This document shows positions 1 to 11,801 of a DNA stretch of 64,000 bases, piece by piece. A program made the position numbers and the translations under genes. The notes under the pieces were generated by a model. It saw only the letters and a list, made by a program, of their open reading frames with translations, had not been told where the DNA came from and searched no databases. The DNA is from Aphidius gifuensis (Eukaryota > Arthropoda > Insecta > Hymenoptera > Braconidae), in NCBI RefSeq assembly GCF_014905175.1, contig NC_057789.1, positions 30,190,555 to 30,254,554 of the forward strand. Direction: 5' to 3'. Numbering within the stretch: position 1 is the first letter of the stretch; each line of letters starts with the position of its first letter.

Positions 1-128
1 ATAATTATTTTACTGACTCCAAAAAAAAAAAACATTTTTCATTGTCGACTTGTAAGTCGTGGTTTTAAACTATATTGTTAATTAAACCAACAACGACGAC
101 AAATCAGTCAGTGTCTGCAGCAAATGAA

Positions 129-149
129 ACCACCACCACCACCACCACC
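129..149. repeat. (ACC)7 microsatellite
   Basis: Seven perfect ACC units in otherwise A+T-rich noncoding sequence. Confidence 0.9.
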
Positions 150-1181
150 AAATGGCAAAGCACAGTTTTATTTTTTTAAACAACATTAAAATCATAATAA
201 GGCTGAATCTCGTTATTTTTGTAATGTGTTCTTCAAGTTATTATCAAAGAAAGTCATTTTATCCTCCTCCTCCTCCTCTCTCATTTATACTTTATACTTG
301 AAAAGTTGAAATTTTATAAAATTTATTTATCTCATGGGTAAAATCTCTCTTTCTCACTGTAGCATTATTTTTACCCCAGGCTATTATCGTATCTCTCTCT
401 TTTTTTATTTTATTTTTTTTTCTTTTACCCTTATTTTATTCACTTTCATTTTTGCTATTTTTTTTTTTTTTTTTGTATATAGTCAATAATAAAAAGAAAT
501 ATGACTAAAGAAAGACCGGAAGATGTTTATAGTCAGGTGGCACTATCAAACTGATAATATTGATTAACGTTATGCTATGACCAGCATTGAATTCATTCTG
601 ATAAACGTATCCATTATTATCAATGATAAATAGCTCGAGAAAATGGATACAAGAGAGAGAAAATATTGCCTTTGCTAAGTAGTGGTGCCAAAGCCACCCA
701 CTCTTATACCTCTTTCCTCTTTAAAACTATTCATCCATCTATATATATATATATGTATATTTAGATAGATAGATATATATCAAATATGGCCATATCACAA
801 TGTCACTTAATCATTCTCTTCTTCTCTATGTTATTTTACAATATTCACTTTTTGCATTTCCTATAAATTTACATTTTATTTTTTATTTATTTTTTATCAC
901 AACTTGATGATAAAAACAAAATAAATAATAAACAGATATTTAAATACTTGTTATAATATTGTTATTTATTACGGTGCAGCACTTTGTAAATAAATATACC
1001 TAGCTACACTAATATGACGATTATTTGAATCAGTGAGTTGGAACTTGGCCATGATATTATTAATCACATAAATGTGTTTTAGGATTGATTAACAATGAGT
1101 ACAAATCAGTAATTTGCTTTTGCACTCAGAGAATGTGTATATACATATATTTGAGATTAGAGTTACCAAATGAAATGATTA

Positions 1182-1202
1182 ATCATCATCATCATCATCA
1201 TC
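1182..1202. repeat. (ATC)7 microsatellite
   Basis: Seven ATC units, followed by a degenerate CACCACAATCATCATG tail. Noncoding context. Confidence 0.9.
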
Positions 1203-1327
1203 ACCACAATCATCATGTATTTATGCAGACGAGTAGATACACCACTCAATATGTTTAATCTTTAAACAAATAATCATATTATACAAACATACATATATCT
1301 AAAATCAAATAATTATTAATCAAATTC

Positions 1328-1350
1328 ATTATTATTATTATTATTATTAT
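1328..1350. repeat. (ATT)n microsatellite
   Basis: Perfect trinucleotide ATT run of about 23 nt. Confidence 0.85.
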
Positions 1351-2887
1351 ATATTCAAGGCCAAGTTCTCATATGGTATATAGGGTCTGTCAGTGTGTGG
1401 TTAAAATCACTGTCAAAAATTTTCTACTCTGTTTGTGGTTTGCTCTCTTGTGGTCAACCATCCAACGGTGCCAACCAATACAGTTGCATTTATCATCACC
1501 AGCCCCCTTGCCAACCAACCAACCAACCATACACTATATTAAATTATTAAATTTTAAATAATATATTTACATGTATACATATATTGCGATTGTGGTTCAC
1601 GTGAATTACAACAAATGAAAAATCATTATTATAATTTAGTTGAATAAAAGTTGCATGACCTTGAAGTTCAATGCATGCATCAGGTGAGGAGAGATGAAGT
1701 GTCTAACCACTACCTTGAGCAATAAAAAGTGGGCATGGTTAAAGTGTCTCATATTATTGCAAGTTGCAATTGATAAACATATTTTTTTCTATTTTTTTGA
1801 TTTGGTTTCTTTGAAATACGATAACGTATAAAGAATTGAATCAATATAGCCAGGTCGTGTTTTTTTTTTTTTTTTTTTTCATTTCATTTCATTTTTTTTC
1901 TTTACCGCAAAGTTGTCAAAAAAAAAAAACTTTATATACAATTGATTCAAGTACTCCAGACGAGATATTGAGAAAATGATATAGCCTAGAACTGAATTAA
2001 AAGCAAATTCATGTTTATCTTGGTTTGAATTGACCTGGTTAAGTGTGTGCACAAAATTGAGTGAGATATCGATTTAAAATATGATTGATGAGATACTTTG
2101 ACCTCCAATACTTTGATAATTGAGGATTTAATAATCGACAATTGATGCTGAGATTTTTAAATTTAGACTGCAACAGAAAAAAATATCTCATCTTTCTCAA
2201 ATAATCCATAGTCAATAGGATTACCTTTTTCTGTACTATATATACTGTATATAACGATCGATAGCATTAAAAGTTTTTTTATTTTTTGAAATAAGAAGAT
2301 TATATATACTTAATATCCATCACTTTTTTTTTCCAAAGAGTTTTACAAACACCTGAAGATTTTTATATTAAATCAATCTTCAGAAAGGAGGGGGGTTATA
2401 AATTATATATATATTGATAATAAAATTAAACTTTTTTGTATATTATGCGTGTCTGTCAGTTGGCCAGTCAGCTTTCTTAACTAAATGGCCACCTGGCAGC
2501 AACAGCACCAGCATATTATATTATATTATATAGAGCAAACGAAAACAACAATATATATATTGAGCATTAAACCACAAGTGCAACTCATCTTTCAACAGCT
2601 GGCAATATAATATACAAATTGTTCAATGATCTGTGTATCAATTTAATATTCAATTTTGCTTGATTAAACAGATGAAACAAAAAAAAAAAAAAAAAACCAT
2701 TATTTCCACCTAAATAAATTAATTATTATTATCGCAATTATAATTATTTTTTTTTTTTGACTATTGAATAAAATAAATTGTTTTGGCAGGGATAATTATA
2801 ATTCTTGGGGATAAAGTTGTATACAACTAGCAAGTGTAAAGAGTTTTTGAATGTGCGCTGCAAATACGTTATATGCAACCTCCCTCG

Positions 2888-3186
2888 TCAGTCGTCGTCT
2901 CTTTATCCTTCATGTATATAAAAAGTAGTGTGTATATAGAAATGAAACACCGCGGCGTGACGAAGAGAAACGACCAGACTGGCCGGACTATAAATCCACC
3001 AGCGGTGGATTAATCGCGCCGGGTGAGACTCGTTGGGAACTAAACTAAACTAATCTAAACTCGTCCAGGATAACCTCCCTCAGACTCCCACCACCATCAC
3101 CAACACCACTGTGTTCATGGATGATGCCAAGTACCTGACTTGGTAGCTTTGCTTTTGCTGTTGATGCTGCTTTGTAAAACGGAAAT
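2888..3186 (+). promoter_or_regulatory. Candidate promoter and 5' untranslated exon, possibly of the SASH1-like gene
   Basis: This is one of the most G+C-rich blocks in the first 30 kb. An arthropod initiator-like TCAGTC lies at 2888-2893 and a TATA-like TATATAAAAA at 2915-2924, about 30 bp before an A-rich start region near 2945. A second TATAAAT lies near 2990. Good donor-like sites follow: GG|GTGAGA after 3022 and AAAT|GTAAGA after 3186. A 24-codon ATG frame (2942-3013) and a 10-codon frame (3117-3146) are present. Neither joins in phase to the first SASH1-like exon at 32,076, so a leader exon is likelier than a coding one. The link to the downstream gene is inference. It could also be a promoter of an unrelated noncoding RNA. 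Confidence 0.4.
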
Positions 3187-4005
3187 GTAAGAAATTCTAT
3201 ATATACAACTTTTGCACTGATTATTTTTTACTTCAACTTGACTGGATTTGTTTTGTTTTGTTTTGTTTTTTTTTTCTTATTTCTTTATCAAAGAAATGTT
3301 TTTTTTTTTTTAAAAAATACTAGAATTTATACATGTACAATACAAACGACGTGACTTTCATAGAAAAAATATTTATTGAGAAAATAAATAAGATCTGCAG
3401 CAGATACACAAATACGCAGATTTAAAACCACCAAAGATGATCGACTTTTGTATTTTTCAACTAAAATTGTGATTGTAAAGACACTGCAGACTGAAATGCA
3501 TTTTAAAACGACCAATAAAAGTACAGCAAACAATTGAAAAATATATATAAGAAAATGAAAAAATAAAAGCAACTAAAATATTGAGACAATTTTTATTTTT
3601 TTTATTTTTATTTTCATTTTATATCCATTTTATCGAAGACACACTTCAAGTGAAAGCTGAAAGCTCTGAAAAAATAAAACAAATTCCGGATATTTTTCGT
3701 CCTGCGAAAAGCCAATTTTCTTTTTTATTTTTCATCGTTGTGTTGTTGTTATACATGTATATACAAAAAATAAAAAATGTTGGATATATATATACAGGGT
3801 GTGTCTCGATCCTCCTTTATGATGCTATAGCTTGACTCTTGTACTGTACAACCCTCAAATGAGAAATAAATTCTCTCAGAAGCAACCCTCCAGTGGGCCA
3901 CACTGTTGCCACACGCATTTTTTTTTTTTTTTTAAATAAAATAAAAATATCTTGCGTTCACTTTGAAAAAGCATTCATGCGAATTTTGTAGACTTTTTAG
4001 TCAGG

Positions 4006-4023
4006 GTGTGTGTGTGTGTGTGT
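4006..4023. repeat. (GT)9 microsatellite
   Basis: Nine GT units, noncoding. Confidence 0.9.
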
Positions 4024-4087
4024 ATATTCTTAAACAAAAATTCACAAACATTCAGGTCGAACGCCTTTAAATTTACCACGAAACAAC

Positions 4088-4112
4088 TTTTTTTTTTTTT
4101 TTTTTTTTTTTT
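4088..4112. repeat. T25 homopolymer
   Basis: Uninterrupted run of 25 T. A similar run of 20 T lies at 1860-1879. Such runs are prone to length error in assembly. Confidence 0.9.
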
Positions 4113-4862
4113 CTTAATTTTACTAGTAATAATGTAGTGTATATTTATATACAGATCAATATAGCCAACACTGTATTATTAAATACTTTTTGTTTTTGTT
4201 TTTTTTTTTTTTTTTTTCACTTTACATTTTTTATTCTTTAAATTTAAATTTAAATTTTCAAATCAAGTAGACGCTTTGTATTATTCAAGAAATCGATTTT
4301 TTTATTTTTATTTTTATTTTTATTTATAAAGAAAAAAAAATTAAAGCAGACAAAATAAAAAATGTAATATTGGCCGTGTGATGATGATAATATGAAGAAC
4401 ATATTCTTTTCATAGTGATAAAATCAAAAATCTATAGTATAGTAGACATTTCAAGTTGACACCTCTCAGTGTTGTTGCATGTTTTTCAATCTAACTTTAT
4501 ACCCCGTCAGCAAATTTATTGTCACAATTTTTTTTTTTTTTTAATCTAATTTATTCTTTTGTCAATAGATAAATAAAAAATTTCTAAAATTTATTTATTT
4601 TTTATAATTATACTATTCAAATAATAATAATTTAATCTAATGACTTTAAAAAAAAAAAAATTTCTATATAATAATAATTCGTCAAAATGAAAATAATTAA
4701 CAACATAAAGCAGCAATTATAAATTTTATTGAGAGTTTATAAAATGTTTTGCGTCAAAGCGACAACCCGAGGCAAATGCGTGTAAACGTAGTAGGATATA
4801 TAAAATCCTCTTATTATTTATTATATATATGTACAACAGTCAACAGCATGTGGATAATATGT

Positions 4863-4879
4863 ACACACACACACACACA
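4863..4879. repeat. (AC)n microsatellite
   Basis: About eight AC units after a short GT start, in noncoding DNA. Confidence 0.85.
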
Positions 4880-6894
4880 TTGAACACGTCAAGCCTTTGG
4901 GGTGTGCATTTTGTTTGTAGCTTTTATCTCTCGCTTTGCATGTTGTCAAGGTATATATCTATCTATCTATCTATATACACACATGCACACACAACAATGG
5001 CACTATTTGGAATGGTTTTACATAATATTGTACGAATAGAACATCATCACATACAAAGACACAAAGACACACAGACACATAAATGGCAAAGTGGGTGTCA
5101 AATGACCATTTGGCTTTTATTTTTGCCCATGGGCATGTCAACATTACAATTGCATAGAGACATAAATTTTCAGGTGTTTAAATTCTACATTGATATTGAC
5201 TTATGAATTTATCTCAACTCGTCAATTGTTTCATTTATTTATTGAATATATTTTTTATTTTTTTACAACAGCTCAATTAAAGTTTATTACAAATATTAAT
5301 ATATTATATTTACAATAATAGCCAAGATGGAGGAATGAGTGACAAGACCACCAACAACGTTGAGAATATTTAGTATAGCCTTAAGACATGCGAGATCGAT
5401 TATATATTGCAAGTTGTTGTCCTTCATATGAATTTTAAAATTTTACTGTCAAGAGCACGCACGTAAATTCAACATGTTATATATACCTATCTTTACGCAC
5501 AATACATTCAGTAAAATAACTTAATAATTTTGTGTATATGATGAAAATTAAAATTCAACTCAGCATAAAAAACACTATATGCTATATTTATAGTTGTTTG
5601 ACTCGTTTAACTCGGTGGTTTACTCGGTGCATTTTCTACTAAATGTAACAAGTATTTGCCTTTGTAGGTAACAATATAATACTTGCAAGCTGTGGTGACA
5701 AAGTTTCTCTCGGTATTGCAATATTAAAAATGAAATATATACGTGGTTGGTTCGTTTGTTCATATATACTGTATATACAGTCGAGATAATATAATTATTA
5801 ATTTTCAAACACTTGTCAAATTTTTTATATATAAAATAAAATATATTTTTCCTTATTCAACTCGCTGAATGACAATAATGCGCGAGTGCACCATCAAATA
5901 AATTATTGAATTAAAAAAATTGTCAAGCTTTAAAGTTGGCCATTGTGATAATGAGAAATTCATGGAAAAAAGTAAAAGTATATATGCATACTGTGCAGTA
6001 CTTACGAGTAATAATAGAAACGAATTTTCATTACTTGAATAGACTCTCAACAATTTTTTTATTCAAATTGTCATGATTGTATTTGCAATTTCATTTGCCC
6101 AACCTTGCTTTGATATTTTTTTTTTTTCTAATTTCGATTTTTCTTTACGAATTTTATATACACTACAATATACTTTTATTATATTACATTTTTTATTTTT
6201 TTCAACTTGTCAGCAATTTAAAAAGAATTCCTTAATTTCAAAAACCTGATAATTTCAAAATAAAATTAAATTCTTGTATGTTGAGCATCCACAAGTGCTG
6301 GCCAGTTTAAATATTAACAATAAAATAAAATAAAAAAAGCAAATAGCAATGTAGATGCTATTGCTTTAACTGTCGGTTTAATTTAAAAAGATGTTTTAAC
6401 AAAAACATGTTATAAATTTCAAAATACAGAAAAACTTTTCAAGTGTGTCTTTCTGTGTGTGTGTGTGTATTATTATCGCCACAGTACAAAATATCTATAG
6501 ATGTTATATTATTTTCTCCGTCGAGTTGAGCTTTTGCTGCAATATGGGGGATAAATACCACAAAAACAACACAACAGTAGCCTATAAATGTACTTTTGCT
6601 GCAGGTGCATATATATATATATATACAAACCGCACTGCAGCTGTCTGTCTTTTTTTCCTTGTACATATATATATAAAAGTAGCCGTTTTTGATTATTTAT
6701 ATCGCCTGCAATATGCTTCCTTCCTCTCGCCGAATACGCTTGCTTATTTTATTTTTTATTTTTCATTTTAATCCTTTGATTTTTTTTTTTTTTATAAATG
6801 CGGGCACGACATTATAATATCGTGACACCAGGAGCGTGTACAATTTATTGTCTTAAATTTGAGACGAGTTGGCTGAAACTGACTGTACGTCCGA

Positions 6895-6960
6895 CAGACC
6901 GACCGACCGAGCGAGGAACCCCCATGTTTCTTCATTCACTCATTCATTCATTCATTCATT
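6895..6960. repeat. Compound tetranucleotide repeat, GACC then CATT
   Basis: Four GACC-like units near 6895-6910 are followed by a CATT array at about 6941-6960 in the same noncoding stretch. Confidence 0.75.
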
Positions 6961-9900
6961 TACTTATATACATTATATTATAAAAACTTGGCTTTTGAAT
7001 TTTGCCTAGTTGTATTTTACACGCATGCAGTTTAATCTATATACACTGTAAGTCTTTTCAAGTTTTAAATTTCACTGCAGCTGGTCATTGGCCCGTGAAT
7101 TTAATGATCCATTAATTATATTCTCTGCATCAAAAACTTTTTGCCTGTATTTTCGTTTAAAAAAAAAAAAAAAAAACTTTCATCATATTTTATTTTAATG
7201 TGTTTTTTTTTTTTTTTTTTTTCATTTGATATTTCAAGGTGCAGGTATTACAATTGCTATACATGTGGCTGATGACGTGTAGACAATTCTTGGTTTGCTC
7301 ATTGATCTTGAACAGAATATCGGGTTTCATGCAAAATTACAAAACCAAAATGAGAAAAAAAAAAAACAAACGAACAAAAACCAACTGGGCATGCAACACA
7401 TATATATGCACAGATTGATTGCCAAGGGAACAAATATGAAATATTTTAGTAAAATAAGGACTAGAAAAACTGGATTAATTAGCCAAGGGAGATCTTTCAT
7501 GTTGCTGAGGCTGCTTTCTCTCTTTCCCTCTCTCGTTTTTTTATATGATGAAATTTGCTTCTTTAGGATTTCATCTATTGCGCTTTGGACAGGTATTCTC
7601 GTCATCATGGCCAGCTTTTTGTGGACACGATATATAGTCTTTATCCGCGAAAAGCCGCCGGCAATGTTCCCACGATTAAACAAGATTTTGCCGAGAGGAA
7701 ACACCGATGAAAAAAAAAAAAAAAGATCACGCGAGATTTTTTCTTGATTGATCATTATATTATAATAATTGCATTTTTTTTTTATATTTCAATATAATAC
7801 CTCCTGTCATGCTGCAGCACTATACTATTGAGAATGTGTGATGCATGTCTTATTTTACATATATATATAGGTATATTTATTCATTGTTCGACTAACGATA
7901 ATGACAGACGAGAGTTGGATCATGTCGACTGCATATATATATATTCTCAATACAGTCCACTTGGCAATTCCGACATTCGCTCAATTTACGCATAATGCTT
8001 TAACCCGTCTCGATTAAATGCTCAATCATATATATATCCTCGACAGTTGACAGCCCTTGAAAATGACTTCCAGCTTATCTATCATTGATGCCAGCGTATA
8101 AATGGACTCAATAGACCAATTTATATATGCCCTGCATCACATTCATATACATACATAGACTTTACTTTAATTTACTTTACCTGCTTCATTACAATAACCA
8201 TACTAATTTTCTTTTTTTTATTTGCAAAAAGTGACTATTCCAATTTCTTGGCATTTTCATCGTCCACTGATTCCATCGTCGTTGACACTCAATTCCATAG
8301 TACGATAACGAGAGGAAAAAAAATAAAAACAATAAAAGAACAAAAGAAAAATAAAGCTCAACTTTTTTATGATCCACGTTCGCAATGTGAAATTCCCATG
8401 AGGCGAAAAATACAAATTCCATTTTTACGACAGTTAATCCTGTACTTGGTGGTGACACAAACGACACAAAGATGAAATCAAAACTTTTCACCCAAGAATA
8501 TCATCATCATCATCATCTTCTTCTTTTTCTCAGAGTTTGATGTTGTCAATAAGACGTAGCTGCTTTTTTTTTCCTTTTCTTTGAATTTTTTTATAATATT
8601 ATATATTTTGTTGTACATTTTGAAAGTTGGTTGGTGGGTAGGTAGTGAGGAGGAGCATATAGTTATATGAAAATAGTTTTGACAACTTTTTATATGCACG
8701 CGATTGTATAATATGTACAAACTACAATTTCCATACAGAATGTGCTATACTCTACTTGTGGAAAATATATTTTCGTGTTTTTATGCAAAATACTTTTTCT
8801 CTCTGCTTCCGTATCACCTTATAAATAATAAATATATTATTTTTTTAACTCAATTCTAGCAACATGTATTCCATTAACATTCTTTTTAAAAAAACTAAAA
8901 CTTTTCTACATGCGAATTTAACTTAACTTTTCATTTGTTTTATTTTATTATTATTAAAAGTGTGTGTATATAAAATAATTTATTTAATAAATTGACAAAT
9001 GTATAGTTTTGTTTGAAAAATACCACCAGCATTCTTGATCAAATATATGAAACAATGTTTGAATTTTATATATAATACATAAAGAGTAGTTGCTAGATAT
9101 ACAAAATACAATAACTAGGTGGATAATACAAATATATATGTATGTATACAAGTGAGGCACGCGCCAAGAATCGATTACCTTCTAAATATGTAGTTGTAGT
9201 TGTGTGTTGATGGTGGTGGTGCAGTGTCAGCAAAAACTTGAAACAACTTACAAAGTACATACCTATATATTTTATGAAAAAAAAAATCTACATCAACAGC
9301 AGCAATGATAATAATGATTTTTAATGCTCATAAGCCGTATATATATATGAAAAGGTGAAGCAAATGTACTTGTCTCATAAAAACTCATTCGAATGACTTG
9401 AAAAGCTGCATTTAATTAGCTCATTAAAAAAAATAAAAAATAAAAGTAAAACATAAATAATACAGTAGATTTTATGTCGACCCACCGCTCGACAATATAT
9501 ATATACATTTTTTGTCATTCAAGCTCAGACTTGATAAACTGGACATTGAGTCTACTTGATATTATTGATATTTATTTTTACTCTAACAAGCAACATTTAT
9601 ATATATATTTTTTTTATTATTAATTTTCAATTGTTTATTATAGGTATATTTAAAAATTATAATTGCATCGATAAGAGAACAAAGATATTATTGGATTATC
9701 TTGAAATAAGTCAGAAACATGATACTATTATTATTATTTTTACTGTCTTTATTTTATTCATCGCGTGAGTTTCATTTGCACTATTTGGCCCTCATCTATC
9801 ATCCAAAATTAATACTGTCAGAAACCCAGTTCTCACCAAGCCCATTCACCTTTCGTGCTCAGCAAAATTTGCGATTAAGTCGCCCTCACCACTGCATTAT

Positions 9901-11761
9901 ACCCTTAATCCACAACTGTCACTCTTACATCTACTGTATGCTGTATATCCAATTTGGATGTACAATCTATTATTATTTTTTTTCTTTTTTTTTTGTATTT
10001 TGATAAGTTAATTCAAGTTTGAATGAAGCTGTCTCTCGAGCTATTTATGTCTTGTAATTATAATTATGTAATATACATGTATATATATTTTTAAACTCAG
10101 TTGTAAAGTCTTGAAGAATTTTTTTGACAAAATTTCATTTAAGCTTTTGTACTGTGTTATATCTTAAAACTTTTTCTACAATTTCAAACAACACACAAGA
10201 GCTTTCGAAGAATATCTTGCACGTTCAAAGTTCTCACTGGTGTACTTTCGAGTATTTTCATCAAGAAAAATAAACTTTTGGTCTATTAAAATGGACCAGC
10301 ATGCTTTTAGAGATTGGCTTGATACACACAGCAGCTGAAAAGACAGATATGATGGTGATGATGGTTGTGTTATCTTGCACGAGTATCAAAATATAGTCAT
10401 TAACATTAATCAGTTATACAATGGTCAGAGGGTTGGATTACTTATCAGGTTTTGGCTCATTACCCTGAATTTTTACCCTTACTTTTAACTGTATACAGTA
10501 TATGTATAATGTATATCCATGGACACATTGTGAGTGTGACATATAAACACAGAGTTTTCCTGATGACGTTATTATCACTAACTAGCAAGGCTGCTATCCA
10601 AGCCAATACTCTTTTGGTGAACCACCAACGGAATAATAATAAAGCCAACGGATGCTACGTGAACTGGATAGTTGCCGAGTGGCATCATCACAGTATATAT
10701 GTGTAGTGCAGAGACTCACTGAGCCAGCCCAAGTAAAGAACTTTAAACACACACACACAGATAGAATCTTGATTCTAATCTTGTTGCTTTATTGTTTTTT
10801 TTTATTTTTTCATTTCATTTATTGCGATATACATGTAGATGGATTTGATTTTTTTTTTTGTCAAATTAAAAAGTCTATTAATATTAGTTGGTTTTGCTTT
10901 AAATTCATTAAATCTTATAAAATGTTTTATCATTGCATCTACACATTTTCTGTGAATACTTATGTGTATAGTGTAAAGTTGTACAGCATTCCACAGAAAT
11001 CCCAGAGGGAATTTACGTCCGTTATGACTTTGACCTCTGTGTATAAAATTATGTACTCTATTATGATTGTCAAGACTCAAGTGTAACACTGCATGTTTGC
11101 ATATGTCAATCTTTCGCTTTACATATACAGTAAAATGTAAAATATGTAAATACATATAAAAAAAAAAAAAAAAGTATACACGCTGCTTTCTAAAATGAAG
11201 CTAAAATGAATCATCCCCAAGGTGATAAAGGATCCTTATATTACTTTACAAAAATAAATAAAATAATACATACATGTATAGGTATATAATAAGACAACCA
11301 AATGCAAGTATAAAGTGTCTAACGTATAACAACAACAACGTTAAACACGTACGTTTTTTGTGTCGTTATATTCACTTTTATATATATATAGGTATATCTG
11401 ACGATAAATTTTAGTGAATTACATTTTCCTTAAATGCATATTATTTTTTTATCAAGAAGAAAATATATATTTACCATAAAGAGAAATATATTTTGCATAT
11501 ATATATATGTATATATCCAATAGTTATTAATCCTCGTCCTGGCCAAGTTAGTAGTTACAAATAAATGTTTGGTGTTGCCGACGTTATGCTTCTACATGAT
11601 TCTGCACTTGAAGTTTGTGCTTGAAGCAACTCGTTTGACCACCCGAGTAATGCGTCACTTTGCCAGTTTGCATAAGTACTCTGCTTTATTCCTCGATCCC
11701 TTCTTTATTTACCATTATTATCTTTCTCTTTCACCACCCATTGTGCATTTATTACAACTAA

Positions 11762-11801
11762 TATATTTATTGTGCATATATTTTTTATGTTACAGGTAAG
11801 C
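11762..11801 (+). other. Candidate recursive-splicing (ratchet) site
   Basis: A T-rich tract runs directly into TTACAG|GTAAGC. The acceptor AG ends at 11,795 and the donor GT starts at 11,796 with no exon between them. Preceding pyrimidine-rich sequence (TTTCTCTTTCACC near 11,720-11,740) adds to acceptor strength. In Drosophila, zero-nucleotide exons of this form subdivide introns above about 20 kb. The position, inside an inferred 29 kb intron on the same strand, is what such a site would predict. Confidence 0.45.

Larger units (their letters stand above)
1..2870. other. A+T-rich noncoding DNA upstream of the first promoter-like block
   Basis: No exon chain, conserved domain or RNA gene was recognised on either strand. 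The stretch is made of poly-T/poly-A runs, TATA-type dinucleotide tracts and short microsatellites (ACC near 130, ATC near 1182, ATT near 1328). Its few open frames are short and low-complexity. It could be intergenic DNA or intron of a gene that begins outside the window. Confidence 0.6.

Noticed and set aside
3117..3146. Ten-codon ATG frame (MDDAKYLTW) as a first coding exon of the SASH1-like gene
   Set aside because: The internal donor TG|GTAGCT leaves phase 2, whereas the 32,076 exon starts in phase 0. Joining them gives the wrong frame.
7295..7747. 150-codon + strand and 142-codon - strand frames covering the same bases
   Set aside because: Both contain homopolymer-coded Lys/Phe runs, no domain and no splice context. 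Only the G+C-richer core is kept, as a finding.
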